From the NCBI RefSeq assembly GCF_007362775.1, contig NZ_CP041692.1, positions 4,712,001-4,776,000 on the forward strand: a stretch of DNA of 64,000 nucleotides, given 5' to 3'. The DNA is from Microlunatus elymi. Its GTDB lineage: Bacteria > Actinomycetota > Actinomycetes > Propionibacteriales > Propionibacteriaceae. Made by a program: the position numbers and the translations under genes. Positions within the stretch are counted from its first letter, which is position 1. Each line of letters opens with the position of its first letter. Positions 45,770-55,149 of this stretch are shown one piece after another. The notes under the pieces were generated by a model that was given only the letters and a program-made list of their open reading frames with translations, ran no database searches and was not told where the DNA came from.

Positions 45770-46047
45770 GTTGTGTGCCTTCCTGGGATCGAAACAGTCC
45801 CAGTCCTTGGCACCCGTGAGCGCTATATCGTGGGGTCTTGCCGGGCCAGCCTAGCGGCACCAACGCGGATCCGACGAAGTTGGCGCGTGATCTTCACAGC
45901 CCGAGCGTTGTCCTGACCAAATCCTTGCACTCGGCCGAGTCTCGACCGGTTGCGGACACCGGATGCCGCCCCGCCGAGCACCCGGATAGATTTGGGCCGA
46001 ACCTGACGAACGCGTCATTGCGCCACCCGACCAGCTTGGAGTCTGTC

Positions 46048-47502
46048 GTGTCCCAACCCACCCCTGAGACGCTGGCCGCCAAGGCCTCGGAGTCCTACCG
46101 CGCCGCACTCTCGGTGATCGAGACGGTGGAACCGCGGATTGCCGGTGCCATCCGCTCCGAACTGGCCGATCAGCGGGACTCGCTGAAGCTGATCGCCTCG
46201 GAGAACTACGCCTCCCCCGCCGTCCTGCTGACGATGGGCAACTGGCTCAGCGACAAGTACGCCGAGGGCACCGTCGGGCACCGTTTCTACGCCGGCTGCC
46301 AGAACGTCGACACGGTCGAGACGGTGGCCGCCGAGCACGCCCGCGAGCTGTTCGGCGCGGAGTATGCCTACGCCCAGCCGCACTCGGGCATCGACGCCAA
46401 CCTGGTCGCGTTCTGGTCGATCCTGGCGCATCGGGTGGAGACGCCGGCGCTGGAGGAATTCGGCGTACGGCAGATCAACGACCTGTCCGAGGCGGACTGG
46501 GAGACCCTGCGCAAGCGGTTCGGTGAGCAGCGTGCGCTGGGTATGTCGCTGGACGCCGGCGGCCACCTCACGCACGGTTTCCGGCCGAACATCTCCGGCA
46601 AGATGTTCCACCAGCGCTCCTACGGCACCGATCCCGAGACCCAGCTGCTGGACTACGACGAGGTCGCCCGGATCGCGCGCGAGTTCAAGCCGCTGGTGCT
46701 GATCGCGGGCTACTCGGCCTACCCGCGGCGGATCAACTTCGCCAAGATGGCCGAGATCGCCGACGAGGTCGGCGCGACCTTGATGGTCGACATGGCCCAT
46801 TTCGCCGGTCTGGTGGCCGGCAAGGTGTTCACCGGCGACGAGGATCCGGTGCCGCACGCCGACATCGTCACCACCACCACGCACAAGTCGCTGCGCGGTC
46901 CGCGCGGAGGTCTGGTGCTGGCCAAGCAGGAGTACGCCGCCGATGTCGACCGCGGCTGCCCGATGGTGCTCGGCGGACCGCTGTCGCACGTGATGGCGGC
47001 CAAGGCGGTGGCGCTGGCCGAGGCGCGCCGGCCGGAGTTCCGGACGTACGCACAGAACGTCGCCGACAACGCGAAGGCGCTGGCCGACGGCTTCCTTTCC
47101 CGCGGCGCGAAGCTGGTCACCGGCGGCACCGACAACCACCTGGTGCTGCTGGATGTTGCCGGCTACGGACTGACCGGCCGGCAGGCCGAGTCCGCGCTGC
47201 TCGACTCCGGCATCGTCACCAACCGCAACGCGGTGCCGAACGATCCGAACGGCGCCTGGTACACCTCCGGCGTACGGCTGGGCACGCCCGCGCTGACCTC
47301 GCGCGGCTTCGGGCCCGACGACTTCGACCGGGTCGCGGAGTTGATCATCGGCGTGCTGACCAAGACCACTCCGACCACCACCAAGTCGGGTGCACCGGGC
47401 AAGGCGAAGTACACGATCTCCGACGGGATTGCCGAGGCCACCCACCAGGCGGCTGAAGAGTTGCTGGGAAATCACCCACTTTATCCGGGCCTGGACCTCT
47501 GA
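46048..47502 (+). CDS. glyA: Serine hydroxymethyltransferase
   Basis: 484 aa from GTG 46048 ([20 protein letters not shown]). The upstream frame extension to 45838 looks like leader, not coding. PLP lysine in [15 protein letters not shown]; other motifs [35 protein letters not shown] and [15 protein letters not shown]. It interconverts serine and glycine with tetrahydrofolate. The protein is the long actinobacterial form, about 60 residues longer than E. coli GlyA, with an insert around residues 140-200 ([20 protein letters not shown]). The 278-bp leader holds an ACTCGGCCGAGT palindrome (45929-45940) but no riboswitch motif I recognise. Confidence 0.95.
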   Translation: MSQPTPETLAAKASESYRAALSVIETVEPRIAGAIRSELADQRDSLKLIASENYASPAVLLTMGNWLSDKYAEGTVGHRFYAGCQNVDTVETVAAEHARELFGAEYAYAQPHSGIDANLVAFWSILAHRVETPALEEFGVRQINDLSEADWETLRKRFGEQRALGMSLDAGGHLTHGFRPNISGKMFHQRSYGTDPETQLLDYDEVARIAREFKPLVLIAGYSAYPRRINFAKMAEIADEVGATLMVDMAHFAGLVAGKVFTGDEDPVPHADIVTTTTHKSLRGPRGGLVLAKQEYAADVDRGCPMVLGGPLSHVMAAKAVALAEARRPEFRTYAQNVADNAKALADGFLSRGAKLVTGGTDNHLVLLDVAGYGLTGRQAESALLDSGIVTNRNAVPNDPNGAWYTSGVRLGTPALTSRGFGPDDFDRVAELIIGVLTKTTPTTTKSGAPGKAKYTISDGIAEATHQAAEELLGNHPLYPGLDL

Positions 47503-47541
47503 GCGGGTTTCGCACACGCACGCCCACCTACACTGACGGGC

Positions 47542-47883
47542 GTGCTCGGGATCAAGATCGCGTCGGCTTCGGCCGCCATGGCTGCCATGGTGGGCCTGGC
47601 CGGTTGTTCCCATACCAGCCTGACCACCGAGGACGCGTACAAGATCGGCTGTCCTGCGATCGACGCCACCGCGGCCAGCGGCTCGGTGGCCAACGAGGTG
47701 GCGGTTTCGACGCTGCGGGAGATCCGCGATCATGCGCATCCGTCCAAGCAGACCAAGCACTGGTTGAACGCCGCGATCGACCTGCTCACCTCGGACCATC
47801 CGAGTGAGGCGTCGAAGCAGACCAAGAAGATGATCATCGACGGCTGCAAGCGCAACGGCTACCCGCTGCAGAATCTGAAGTAG
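47542..47883 (+). CDS. Small putative lipoprotein
   Basis: 113 aa from GTG 47542. The signal sequence IKIASASAAMAAMVGLAGC ends in a lipobox LAGC, predicting lipid attachment at Cys22. The mature 92 residues are polar, with EDAYKIGCPAIDATAAS, KQTKHWLNAAIDLLTSDHPS and IIDGCKRNGYPLQ; two further cysteines could form a disulfide outside the membrane. I recognise no family. It sits 24 bp upstream of the mscS-type gene, probably in the same transcript. Confidence 0.75.
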   Translation: MLGIKIASASAAMAAMVGLAGCSHTSLTTEDAYKIGCPAIDATAASGSVANEVAVSTLREIRDHAHPSKQTKHWLNAAIDLLTSDHPSEASKQTKKMIIDGCKRNGYPLQNLK

Positions 47884-47907
47884 CCGCCGTCGGTAGGTTA
47901 TGGGGGC

Positions 47908-48996
47908 ATGTCGTTCTCCCATCTGATGTACGCGCTGGTGCTGGCGGCGATCGCGGTGGCCGGAACACTCCTCGGCGTCACCGCGGTGACCCTCGTGCTG
48001 CGCGTCCGACGTCAGAAGTGGCCGCGCGCCTGGCGCGGCTGGGCACGGCTGCGCAGACCGTTCGCGCTGGCGCTGTGCTCGGTGTTGGTCTTCGTGATCG
48101 CGCAGTCCGCACTCCCCAAGGGCGACTGGGAAGACGCCGTCCGGCACGTCACGCTGATGCTGGCGATCGCCGGAGTCGTCTGGCTGGCCGCGACGATTCT
48201 GCTGTACGCCCTCGCGGCAAGCGAGGAGCGACTGCTGGAGCGCTACAGCGTCGACCGGGACCGCCGCCGCGCGCAGACCAGATTCCGGCTGACCCGCCGG
48301 TTGATCACGGTCGGGTTCGTCATCGTCGGCATCGGCTTGGTGTTGCTGACCTTCCCCGCGGTGAATGTTCTCGGAGCCGGCGTGTTGGCATCGGCCGGAG
48401 TTCTGGGTGTGGTCTTCGGCATCGCCGCGCAATCCAGCCTCGGCAACGTCTTCGCCGGCATCCAACTGGCCTTCTCGGATGCGATTCGCCTCGATGACCT
48501 GGTGGTGGTGGAGGACGAGTCGGGTCGGATCGAGGACATCACGCTGACCTACGTGGTGGTCCGGATCTGGGATGAGCGACGGCTGATCCTGCCGTCCGCG
48601 TACTTCATCACCACCCCGTTCACCAACTCGACCCGGACCGGAACCGAGTTGAACGGAACGGTGACCTTCGAGCTGGACTGGCGGGCCGACATCGACGGCA
48701 TGCGATCACGGCTGGACGAACTACTGCACAACACTCCGTTGTGGGACGGCCGCTCGAAATCGTTGCAGGTAACGGAATCGATCGGTGATCGGCTCACCGT
48801 GCGGATCGTCGCCTCGGCCGGCGATTCGGGTGACCTGTTCGACCTGCAGTGCTTGATCCGCGAGACGCTGGTGCGGTGGCTGCGCGAACACAACCCCGAA
48901 GGACTTCCCGTGCAACGGATCCTTCGCACCGACAACTCCGACGTGTCAGCGGGAGAAGGCGCTACAGCGCATCCTGACGCTGACAAGTCGGTGTGA
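47908..48996 (+). CDS. Mechanosensitive ion channel, MscS family
   Basis: 362 aa. Several N-terminal membrane helices (residues about 5-165), then the pore-lining TM3 ASAGVLGVVFGIAAQSSLGN with the Gly/Ala packing pattern, and the beta domain AGIQLAFSDAIRLDDLVVVE, ITLTYVVVRIWDERRLILPS and FITTPFTNSTRTGTELN. It would open under membrane tension to release solutes. Its last 19 codons are supplied by the 52-nt palindromic repeat at 48939-48990, so the C-terminal SAGEGATAHPDADKSV is probably a recent addition to the gene. Confidence 0.93.
   Translation: MSFSHLMYALVLAAIAVAGTLLGVTAVTLVLRVRRQKWPRAWRGWARLRRPFALALCSVLVFVIAQSALPKGDWEDAVRHVTLMLAIAGVVWLAATILLYALAASEERLLERYSVDRDRRRAQTRFRLTRRLITVGFVIVGIGLVLLTFPAVNVLGAGVLASAGVLGVVFGIAAQSSLGNVFAGIQLAFSDAIRLDDLVVVEDESGRIEDITLTYVVVRIWDERRLILPSAYFITTPFTNSTRTGTELNGTVTFELDWRADIDGMRSRLDELLHNTPLWDGRSKSLQVTESIGDRLTVRIVASAGDSGDLFDLQCLIRETLVRWLREHNPEGLPVQRILRTDNSDVSAGEGATAHPDADKSV
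48939..48990. repeat. 52-nt palindromic repeat, copy B (inside the mscS 3' end)
   Basis: Begins CGACGTGTCAGCGGGAGAAG and ends CCTGACGCTGACAAGTCG. Compared with the reverse complement of copy A at 9471-9522, it has the same length and about 45 of 52 identical bases. Here it overlaps coding sequence, ending 6 bp before the mscS stop, between convergent mscS and Gfo/Idh genes. Confidence 0.85.
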
Positions 48997-50046
48997 TCAC
49001 TGGGCAGCGCCGCGCAGGGTGGCGTTCTGCTGGGCCACCAGGGCCAGCCGCATGGTCTCGAAGGTGTGTTCCTGCGGGGCCGCCGTCTCGGTCCGATTGC
49101 GTACGTCGTTGACCACGTCGGCGTAGTAGCTCAGCTCGACGTCCGAGGAGTCGACGTACTGGGTGCCTTCTTGGTCAACAAGGAAGAGGTGGTTGCCGCC
49201 GTCGCGGCCGGCGATGTCGACGTACTTGCGCATCTCGATGTAGCCCTCGGTGCCCAAGATCATCAATCGGCCGTCACCCCAGGTCGGCAAACCCTGCGGG
49301 GTGTACCAGTCGACCCGGATGTAACCCTGCGCGCTCTCGCTACGCAGCAGGATCTCGCCGAAGTCCTGCAGACCTGGGGTGTCCGGGTTGGCGAAATTGC
49401 CGACCGTGCTGCTGACCACCTCACCCTGGGTCGAGCCGGTGAACCAGAGGAACTGATCGATCTGGTGGGAGGCGATGTCGGCCAGGATGCCGCCGTAGCG
49501 GGATTTGTCGTAGAACCACTCCGGTCGTCCGGCGCCGCCGGCCAGGTGGGCCCGGTCGCCGATCCGGTGTGGGCCGAGTCCGAGGGTCTGCACCACCTTG
49601 CCGATGCGCCCTTGCCGGACCAACTCGCCGGCCTTGGTGACGCACTTGACCCCGAACCGCTCGGAGAAGGTGACCGACCAGAACCGGCCGGTCTCGGCGA
49701 CGGTCTTCTTGATCTCCTCGAGTTGATCAAGACTGATGCAGCCGGGTTTGTCGGTGACGACGTCCTTGCCGGCCTGCATCGCCTGGACGGCGATCGGGCC
49801 GCGCCGGTCGGGTACCGCAGCGGTGGTGATCAGATCGATCCCGTCGGCCTCGATCAGGTCGCCGGGATTGTCGAAGACGCGCGCGTCCGGGTACTTTTCC
49901 CTGACCTGCTTGGCCACCGACGCATCCGGGTCGTCGGTAGCCAGACCGACCAGTTCACAGCCCGCGTCGAGAAGGCCGGCGATCTGGCCGAAGATGTGGG
50001 CATGATCAAGTCCGACCGCGGCAAAGCGGACAGGCTGCGAGGTCAT
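48997..50046 (-). CDS. Gfo/Idh/MocA-family oxidoreductase
   Basis: 349 aa from ATG 50046, behind AAAGGACG. Rossmann start VRFAAVGLDHAHIFGQIAGL, cofactor motif VVTDKPGCISLDQLEEIKK (the EKP motif is DKP here), and ILADIASHQIDQFLWFTGST with the catalytic Asp and His. A sugar dehydrogenase or dehydratase-like role is likely. It is divergent from a LacI regulator with a clear LacI-type operator in between, so it is probably induced by a sugar. Confidence 0.87.
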   Translation of the reverse strand: MTSQPVRFAAVGLDHAHIFGQIAGLLDAGCELVGLATDDPDASVAKQVREKYPDARVFDNPGDLIEADGIDLITTAAVPDRRGPIAVQAMQAGKDVVTDKPGCISLDQLEEIKKTVAETGRFWSVTFSERFGVKCVTKAGELVRQGRIGKVVQTLGLGPHRIGDRAHLAGGAGRPEWFYDKSRYGGILADIASHQIDQFLWFTGSTQGEVVSSTVGNFANPDTPGLQDFGEILLRSESAQGYIRVDWYTPQGLPTWGDGRLMILGTEGYIEMRKYVDIAGRDGGNHLFLVDQEGTQYVDSSDVELSYYADVVNDVRNRTETAAPQEHTFETMRLALVAQQNATLRGAAQ

Positions 50047-50162
50047 CGTCGTCCTTTCGACAGGGGTACGCATCGGGGTCGTCCCGACGGGCGCTGGCCA
50101 GTCTGCCGACGATTCCGTCGAGTTCCTACCTGTTGCACTGTATTGCCAGCCTCGGCTCGACT

Positions 50163-50174
50163 GCAAACGTTTGC
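50163..50174. promoter_or_regulatory. LacI-type operator GCAAACGTTTGC
   Basis: Perfect 12-bp palindrome with the central CG typical of LacI/GalR half-sites, 38 bp before the LacI-type gene start and 116 bp before the Gfo/Idh gene. It probably serves autoregulation and control of the divergent gene. Confidence 0.75.
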
Positions 50175-50212
50175 GAGTACAGTGCGATCACCGGTCGACG
50201 GAAGGAGTGGCG

Positions 50213-51226
50213 ATGGCGCCCGACCGCGCGACTCCGACCATCCACGACGTCGCGGCCGCAGCAGAGGTTTCACCGGCCACCGTGTCCCGTGCGTTGTCGC
50301 GTCCGCAACTGGTGGCCGAGGCCACCGTGCAGCGGGTGTTGCTGGCGGCCGGCAAGCTTGGCTACTCCCCCAGTCCGCAGGCGCGGTGGCTGCACACCGG
50401 CAAGTCCAACGCACTGACGCTGGTGCTGCCCGACATCACCAACCCGTTCTTCTTCGACCTGATCCGTGGCGCCCAGCACGAGGCGGCGGGGGCCGGCTAC
50501 ACCCAGGTGCTGGTCGACACCGAGGAGTCTGCGGACCAGGAGCGCGATCAGCTGATCGCCGCTCGGAACGCCTCCGACGGAGCGGTGCTCGGCGGCTCGC
50601 GGCTGCCCGGAGCGGCCCTGGGCGAGCTCGCGGCGAAGTTTCCGCTGGTGCTGGTGAACCGGCAGGCACGCGGGGTTCCGAGTGTCGTGATCGATACCCT
50701 GCCGGCGCTCACCGAGGCCGTGGATCTGCTGTTCCGGTTGGGACATCGGCGGATCGGCTATCTCGGCGGGCCGGAGTCGGCCTGGTTCGAGCCGCGCCGC
50801 TGGCAGGCGATCCGGACCGCCGCAGTTGATCATGGAATGAGTTGCCGGCGGTTGGGTTCGCAACCGCCGACCCGGGCGGCAGGCGAGGCAGCGGCCGCGG
50901 AGGTTGCGGTCACCGAGGAGACCGCAGTGATCACCTACAACGACCTGCAGGCCCTCGGATTGCTGCACGGCTTGGAAGAACTGGGGGTCTCGGTGCCCGA
51001 CCAGGTGAGCATCGTCGGCTGCGACGACATCTTCGGAGCCGACCTGACCAAGCCCGCCCTGACCACGGTGTCCGGTGCCGCGGAGCAGGCGGGCGAACTC
51101 GCCACCCGGGCGCTGGTCGACCGGCTGCGTACCGGCGAGGCGCCCCGACGGGTGAACCAGGTCGTACCGGCGAAGTTGATCATCCGCAACTCCACCGGCC
51201 CCAGCTCGGTGGCTAGGCGAGGGTGA
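50213..51226 (+). CDS. LacI-family transcriptional regulator
   Basis: 337 aa from ATG 50213, behind GAAGGAG. N-terminal HTH TIHDVAAAAEVSPATVSRAL with hinge helix QLVAEATVQRVLLAAGKLGY; the periplasmic-binding-like domain follows (LTLVLPDITNPFFFDLIRGA, LGHRRIGYLGGPESAWFEPR, VSIVGCDDIFGADLTKPALT). It should bind the GCAAACGTTTGC site just upstream and release it on binding a sugar. It converges with the GH51 gene, overlapping it by 14 bp, so an arabinose-derived ligand is plausible. Confidence 0.92.
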   Translation: MAPDRATPTIHDVAAAAEVSPATVSRALSRPQLVAEATVQRVLLAAGKLGYSPSPQARWLHTGKSNALTLVLPDITNPFFFDLIRGAQHEAAGAGYTQVLVDTEESADQERDQLIAARNASDGAVLGGSRLPGAALGELAAKFPLVLVNRQARGVPSVVIDTLPALTEAVDLLFRLGHRRIGYLGGPESAWFEPRRWQAIRTAAVDHGMSCRRLGSQPPTRAAGEAAAAEVAVTEETAVITYNDLQALGLLHGLEELGVSVPDQVSIVGCDDIFGADLTKPALTTVSGAAEQAGELATRALVDRLRTGEAPRRVNQVVPAKLIIRNSTGPSSVARRG

Positions 51227-52724
51227 GGGCGGCCCAGGACAGCGGCGGGAGCTCGACGGTCAGGGTGCCGTTGTCGATCTTGTACGAGGTCAGCTCGGCC
51301 AGGGCGACTCGATTCTGATCATCCTTGGTGTTGGCGGCCAACCTGTCGGAATCGGCCAGCACAAAGGCATCCTGAACGGTCGCACCGGACAGTCCGGCAA
51401 GATCAACGTCGACGGTGCTGGCGGCCTGATGATCACGGTTGACCAGGAACAGGCTGGTCACACCGGACTGATCATCGTGGGTGGCGGCCGCATCGATGCT
51501 GTTGACCACGCCGTACTTGGCGGTGTCGTGGGTGTCGGAGTCGACCCGCAGCCGCAGCGCCGAACTGACCGCCCGGCGAGCGGTCTCGGCGAACGGGAAG
51601 AAGGTGGTCTGCCGCCAAACGTCGCCGCCGGGCTCGGTCATGATCGGAGCGATCACGTTCACCAACTGGGCCAGACTGGCCGCCTTGACCCGGTCCGCGT
51701 GATTGAGCAGCGAGATCAGCAGATCGCCGACCACGACCGCGTCGGTGAGGTTGTAGACGTCCTCCAGGATGCGCGGCGCCTGTGGCCAGTTGTCGATGCC
51801 GCGGATCGTGTTCTTCTCCGCGTCCCGGCGCAGATACCAGACATTCCACTCGTCGAAGCTGATGTTGATCCGTTTGTCGTTCTTCAGCTCCGCGCCGACG
51901 CTGTCCGCGACGGCCACCACCGACTCGATGAACCGGTCCATGTCCACCCCGGAGGCGAGGAAGCTGTCAAGATCATCTTCGCCCTCCTCGTAGTAGGCGT
52001 GGCAGGAGATGAAGTCGACGTCTTCGTAGGTGTGCCGCAGCACCGTACGTTCCCAGGAGCCGAAGGTCGGCATCGCCCGGCTGGAGCTGCCACAGGCGAC
52101 CAACTCGACCGACGGGTCCAACTGCCGCAATCCCTTGGCTGTCTGGGATGCGAGCTTGCCGTAGTCGTCGGCGTTGCGGTGACCGAGCTGCCACGGACCG
52201 TCCATCTCGTTGCCCAGGCACCACATCTTGATCTTGAAGGGATCCGTTGCCCCGTTGGCGATCCGCTGATCGGCCAGCGCGGATCCGGACGGCACGTTGC
52301 TGTACTCCAGCAGGTCGATCGCCTCCAGCACGCCTCGGGTGCCGAGGTTGATCGCCATCATCGGCTCGACACCCGCCTGTTCGGCCCAGGCCGCGAATTC
52401 GTGCAGGCCGAACTGATTGGTCTCGGTCGAGTGCCAGGCAAGATCGAGCCGGGTCGGCCGCTGATCGCGCGGGCCGACACCGTCCTCCCAGCGATAGCCC
52501 GAGACGAAGTTGCCACCGGGGTAGCGAATGGTGGTCACTCCGAGCTCGCGGACCAGCTCCAGCACGTCGGACCGGAAGCCGTCGGCATCGGCCCGCGGGT
52601 GACCGGGCTCGTAGATCCCGTCGTACACACATCGGCCGAGGTGCTCCACGAAAGAGCCGAACAGGCGCCGGTCGATCCGTCCCACCTCGAATGCCGGATC
52701 GATCGCAATCCGCGCGCGTGCCAT
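51213..52724 (-). CDS. Alpha-L-arabinofuranosidase, GH51
   Basis: 503 aa, normal for intracellular GH51. Clan-A barrel motifs: FGSFVEHLGRCVYDGIYEPG, IRYPGGNFVSGYRWEDGVGP, the acid/base Glu in KMWCLGNEMDGPWQLGH (about residue 175) and the nucleophile Glu in ISFDEWNVWY (about 290), with LVNVIAPIMTEPGG after it. No signal peptide, so it acts on imported arabino-oligosaccharides. A TACA-ACGA-TGTA palindrome lies 52 bp upstream. The GH127 enzyme and sugar importer nearby form one arabinose-release system. Confidence 0.95.
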   Translation of the reverse strand: MARARIAIDPAFEVGRIDRRLFGSFVEHLGRCVYDGIYEPGHPRADADGFRSDVLELVRELGVTTIRYPGGNFVSGYRWEDGVGPRDQRPTRLDLAWHSTETNQFGLHEFAAWAEQAGVEPMMAINLGTRGVLEAIDLLEYSNVPSGSALADQRIANGATDPFKIKMWCLGNEMDGPWQLGHRNADDYGKLASQTAKGLRQLDPSVELVACGSSSRAMPTFGSWERTVLRHTYEDVDFISCHAYYEEGEDDLDSFLASGVDMDRFIESVVAVADSVGAELKNDKRINISFDEWNVWYLRRDAEKNTIRGIDNWPQAPRILEDVYNLTDAVVVGDLLISLLNHADRVKAASLAQLVNVIAPIMTEPGGDVWRQTTFFPFAETARRAVSSALRLRVDSDTHDTAKYGVVNSIDAAATHDDQSGVTSLFLVNRDHQAASTVDVDLAGLSGATVQDAFVLADSDRLAANTKDDQNRVALAELTSYKIDNGTLTVELPPLSWAALTLA

Positions 52725-52775
52725 CTGTTTCTCCTTCTCGCTGAAGCCTTCGGGCCAACGCCCGACACTACGCTA

Positions 52776-52790
52776 GTACATCGTTGTAAC
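52776..52790. promoter_or_regulatory. Operator-like palindrome upstream of the GH51 gene
   Basis: GTACATCGTTGTAAC contains TACA and TGTA half-sites separated by 4 bp (TACATCGTTGTA, 52777-52788). It lies in the divergent space between the GH51 and SDR genes. The spacing suits a GntR/AraR- or LacI-like repressor. Confidence 0.5.
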
Positions 52791-52866
52791 GCACACATCC
52801 TCGTGCCACTCCCCGGCGCCGATTAGTGTCGGCACCACACGTTGACCACGCTGCCGAGGACCTCGC

Positions 52867-53628
52867 ATGGCTGTTGCCACACCGTTCGATCTGACTGGAC
52901 GAACCGCGCTGATCACCGGCGGTGCCCGGGGCCTGGGCCGCGGCATGACGGAAGGGCTGCTTGACGCCGGCGCCGACGTGATCAGCGTGCAGCGCGGGAG
53001 TGTTCCGGACTCCGTGGAGCAGCACGCGGTCGCAGCCGGTCGCCGGCTGACCTCGCTGCGAGTCGACCTGAGCAACCGGCAGCAGATCGCCGACCGGGTG
53101 GCGCCGCTGCTGGCCGAGCAGCAGGTGGACATCTTGATCAACAACGCCGGACTGCAGCACCGCGAGGACTCCGTCGACTTCGCACTGGATGCCTTCGACC
53201 GGGTGCTCGACGTGAACCTGCGGGCGGCTTTCCAGCTCAGTCAGCTGGTCGCCCGGCCGATGCTCGAGCGCGGCTACGGCAAGATCATCAACATCGCGTC
53301 CATGGTCAGCTTCTCCGGCGGCTATCGGGTGCCGGCCTACGCGGCCAGCAAGGGCGCGATTGCCCAACTGACCAAGGCTTTGTGCAACGAATGGGCGGGG
53401 CGCGGGATCAACGTGAACGCGATCGCGCCCGGCTACATGGACACCGAGATGAATGAGGCGCTGATCGCCGATCAGCAGCGCAACAGCGAGATCACCGCGC
53501 GGATCCCGGCGGGTCGTTGGGGCACCGGCGGCGACCTCGCGGGCGCGGCGGTGTTCCTGGCTTCAGCGGCCAGCGACTACGTCCACGGTGCGATCATCCC
53601 GGTCGACGGCGGCTGGTTGGCGCGCTGA
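52867..53628 (+). CDS. SDR-family oxidoreductase (KduD/gluconate dehydrogenase-like)
   Basis: 253 aa. Classical short-chain dehydrogenase: cofactor loop TALITGGARGLGRGM, LINNAGLQHREDS (NAG), catalytic Ser in IINIASMVSFSGG, Tyr-x-x-x-Lys in PAYAASKGAIAQL, and NVNAIAPGYMDTEMNEAL. The whole chain looks like 2-deoxy-D-gluconate/gluconate 5-dehydrogenases, which act on sugar acids. It is divergent from GH51, so it may process a product of arabinose metabolism. The kinase-like gene starts 17 bp downstream. Confidence 0.9.
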   Translation: MAVATPFDLTGRTALITGGARGLGRGMTEGLLDAGADVISVQRGSVPDSVEQHAVAAGRRLTSLRVDLSNRQQIADRVAPLLAEQQVDILINNAGLQHREDSVDFALDAFDRVLDVNLRAAFQLSQLVARPMLERGYGKIINIASMVSFSGGYRVPAYAASKGAIAQLTKALCNEWAGRGINVNAIAPGYMDTEMNEALIADQQRNSEITARIPAGRWGTGGDLAGAAVFLASAASDYVHGAIIPVDGGWLAR

Positions 53629-53645
53629 AGCTGGATACTGGGCCG

Positions 53646-54608
53646 GTGACGCCCGACCAACTGACGTACGACGATGTCGCCGACTTCCTGGTCGACCGGA
53701 TCGGCGAGGTTCGTGATCTTGAACCGTTGACCGGTGGCGCCTGGTCCTCGGCCTGGGCCTACCGGTGCGGTGACGAGGAACTCGTCGTCCGATTCGGCAA
53801 CGAGCGGACCTGGTACGAGGCCGACCGGACGGCAATGGGGTTCGCCGGAACGGATCTGCCGGTGCCCGAGGTTCGCGAGGTCGGCAGCACTCCGTCCGGC
53901 GGCGCGTACGCGATCTCGGTCCGCCACCACGGGGAGTTCCTGGAGGACACTCCGGTCGAGCGTGGCGCCACGGTCGGGCCGACGCTGACCCGCTTGCTGG
54001 TGGCGCTGTTCCGGATCCGGGCGGACGCGCAGGCGCCGGTGATGTGGCATCAGGGCGGCCCGCCGGCCGCGAGCTGGCGCGACTTCCTGCTGGCCGGGCT
54101 GCGCGACGATCCCGGAAAGATCGTGCACGGATGGGGTGCGATGCTCGCGGCTGACCCGAAACTCGGGCCGTTGGGCGCTGCCGCCACGGCTCGGGTGACA
54201 GAGCTGGTGGATGCGTGCCCGGAGCGCCGCGATCTGGTCCACGGCGACCTGTTGCACGGCAACGTGCTGGTCAGTCCGGACAGCCGCCAGGTCGAGGCGG
54301 TGCTGTCGTGGAAATGCTCGGTCCGCGGCGATTTCCTGTACGACGCCGCCTGGTGCACCTTCTGGTCGCCCTGGCACCCGGGCATCGCGGCCGCCGACCC
54401 GCTGACCCGGCTGCTCCAGGATGCGGCAATCCGCGCAGATCCGGCGGCCCTGGTCGATGCCGCCGAACGCCACCACTGCTACGAACTCCAGATCGGCTAC
54501 AGCCACCTGGGCTGGAACATCTGGACCGACAACCGCCAAGCCCTGAAGGAAACCGCCGATCGTCTGGCCGAGGTTCTCGAGCGCGGCCCAGTCCGGTTGC
54601 AAATGTGA
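53646..54608 (+). CDS. APH-family phosphotransferase-like protein with altered metal site
   Basis: 320 aa from GTG 53646. Catalytic loop DLVHGDLLHGNVLVS (about residue 198) is normal. The motif that should read VLDW/DFG before GDFLYD reads EAVLSWKCSVRGDFLYDAAW: the metal-binding Asp is Ser. Closest in layout to hygromycin-B-kinase-like and chromosomal APH-fold proteins. With the Asp changed, it could be inactive, use another residue, or bind rather than phosphorylate. It follows the SDR gene by 17 bp. Confidence 0.75.
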   Translation: MTPDQLTYDDVADFLVDRIGEVRDLEPLTGGAWSSAWAYRCGDEELVVRFGNERTWYEADRTAMGFAGTDLPVPEVREVGSTPSGGAYAISVRHHGEFLEDTPVERGATVGPTLTRLLVALFRIRADAQAPVMWHQGGPPAASWRDFLLAGLRDDPGKIVHGWGAMLAADPKLGPLGAAATARVTELVDACPERRDLVHGDLLHGNVLVSPDSRQVEAVLSWKCSVRGDFLYDAAWCTFWSPWHPGIAAADPLTRLLQDAAIRADPAALVDAAERHHCYELQIGYSHLGWNIWTDNRQALKETADRLAEVLERGPVRLQM

Positions 54609-54627
54609 TGCTTCGCGAGGAGCTGAG

Positions 54628-55149
54628 TTGATCATGGCCATCGACACCAATCCTGTCGTGCGGGTTGCGGTGCCGAACGATGTCGCGGCGATCTGCCAGT
54701 TCGGACTCGAGCACATCCCGACGCATTACGCGCCCTTGATCGGAGCGCAGGCCGCGCAAGATCAAATTGATCGGTGGTGGAACGAGGCCTACCTCGCCAA
54801 CGCCGTAGGAAGCGGTCAGGTAGTCGTCGCCGATGCTGCCGGCGAGCTGGTCGGTGTCGGGCAACGTGGCCTGGCAGGCGAAGATCACGTCATCTACAAG
54901 TTGTACGTCCATCCCGACTGGCGCGGCCACGGGCTGGGCCCGCGCCTGATCGAGGGACTCGTCGATCAGCTGCCACCTGATACGGATCGGATCTATGTGG
55001 AGGTCTTCGCTTCCAACGAGCGAGCCATCGCGTTCTATCAGCGCGAGGGCTTCACCTTGAGAGGCACCACCTCGAACCCGGCCGGAGGCCCGGCTATGGC
55101 GCAACAATGGCGGGCGCGAGAACTACCGCGCAGCGCGGTCAGCCCTTGA
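54628..55149 (+). CDS. GNAT N-acetyltransferase
   Basis: 173 aa from TTG 54628 (GAGGAG 8 nt upstream of the TTG; ATG 54634 is an alternative). VRVAVPNDVAAICQFGLEHI opens the domain; motif A is KLYVHPDWRGHGLGPRLIEG with the acetyl-CoA loop RGHGLG, and VEVFASNERAIAFYQREGFT is motif B. Acceptor unknown. The gene runs 11 bp past the stop of the convergent ABC permease gene. Confidence 0.88.
   Translation: MIMAIDTNPVVRVAVPNDVAAICQFGLEHIPTHYAPLIGAQAAQDQIDRWWNEAYLANAVGSGQVVVADAAGELVGVGQRGLAGEDHVIYKLYVHPDWRGHGLGPRLIEGLVDQLPPDTDRIYVEVFASNERAIAFYQREGFTLRGTTSNPAGGPAMAQQWRARELPRSAVSP

Noticed and set aside
45838-46047. ZTP riboswitch or coding extension upstream of glyA
   Set aside because: I could not find the conserved pfl-motif blocks, and the translated extension has no similarity to SHMT N-termini. 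Only a 12-bp palindrome is visible.
46015-48465. 816-codon minus-strand frame
   Set aside because: Antisense to glyA, the lipoprotein and mscS, all of which have clear family motifs.
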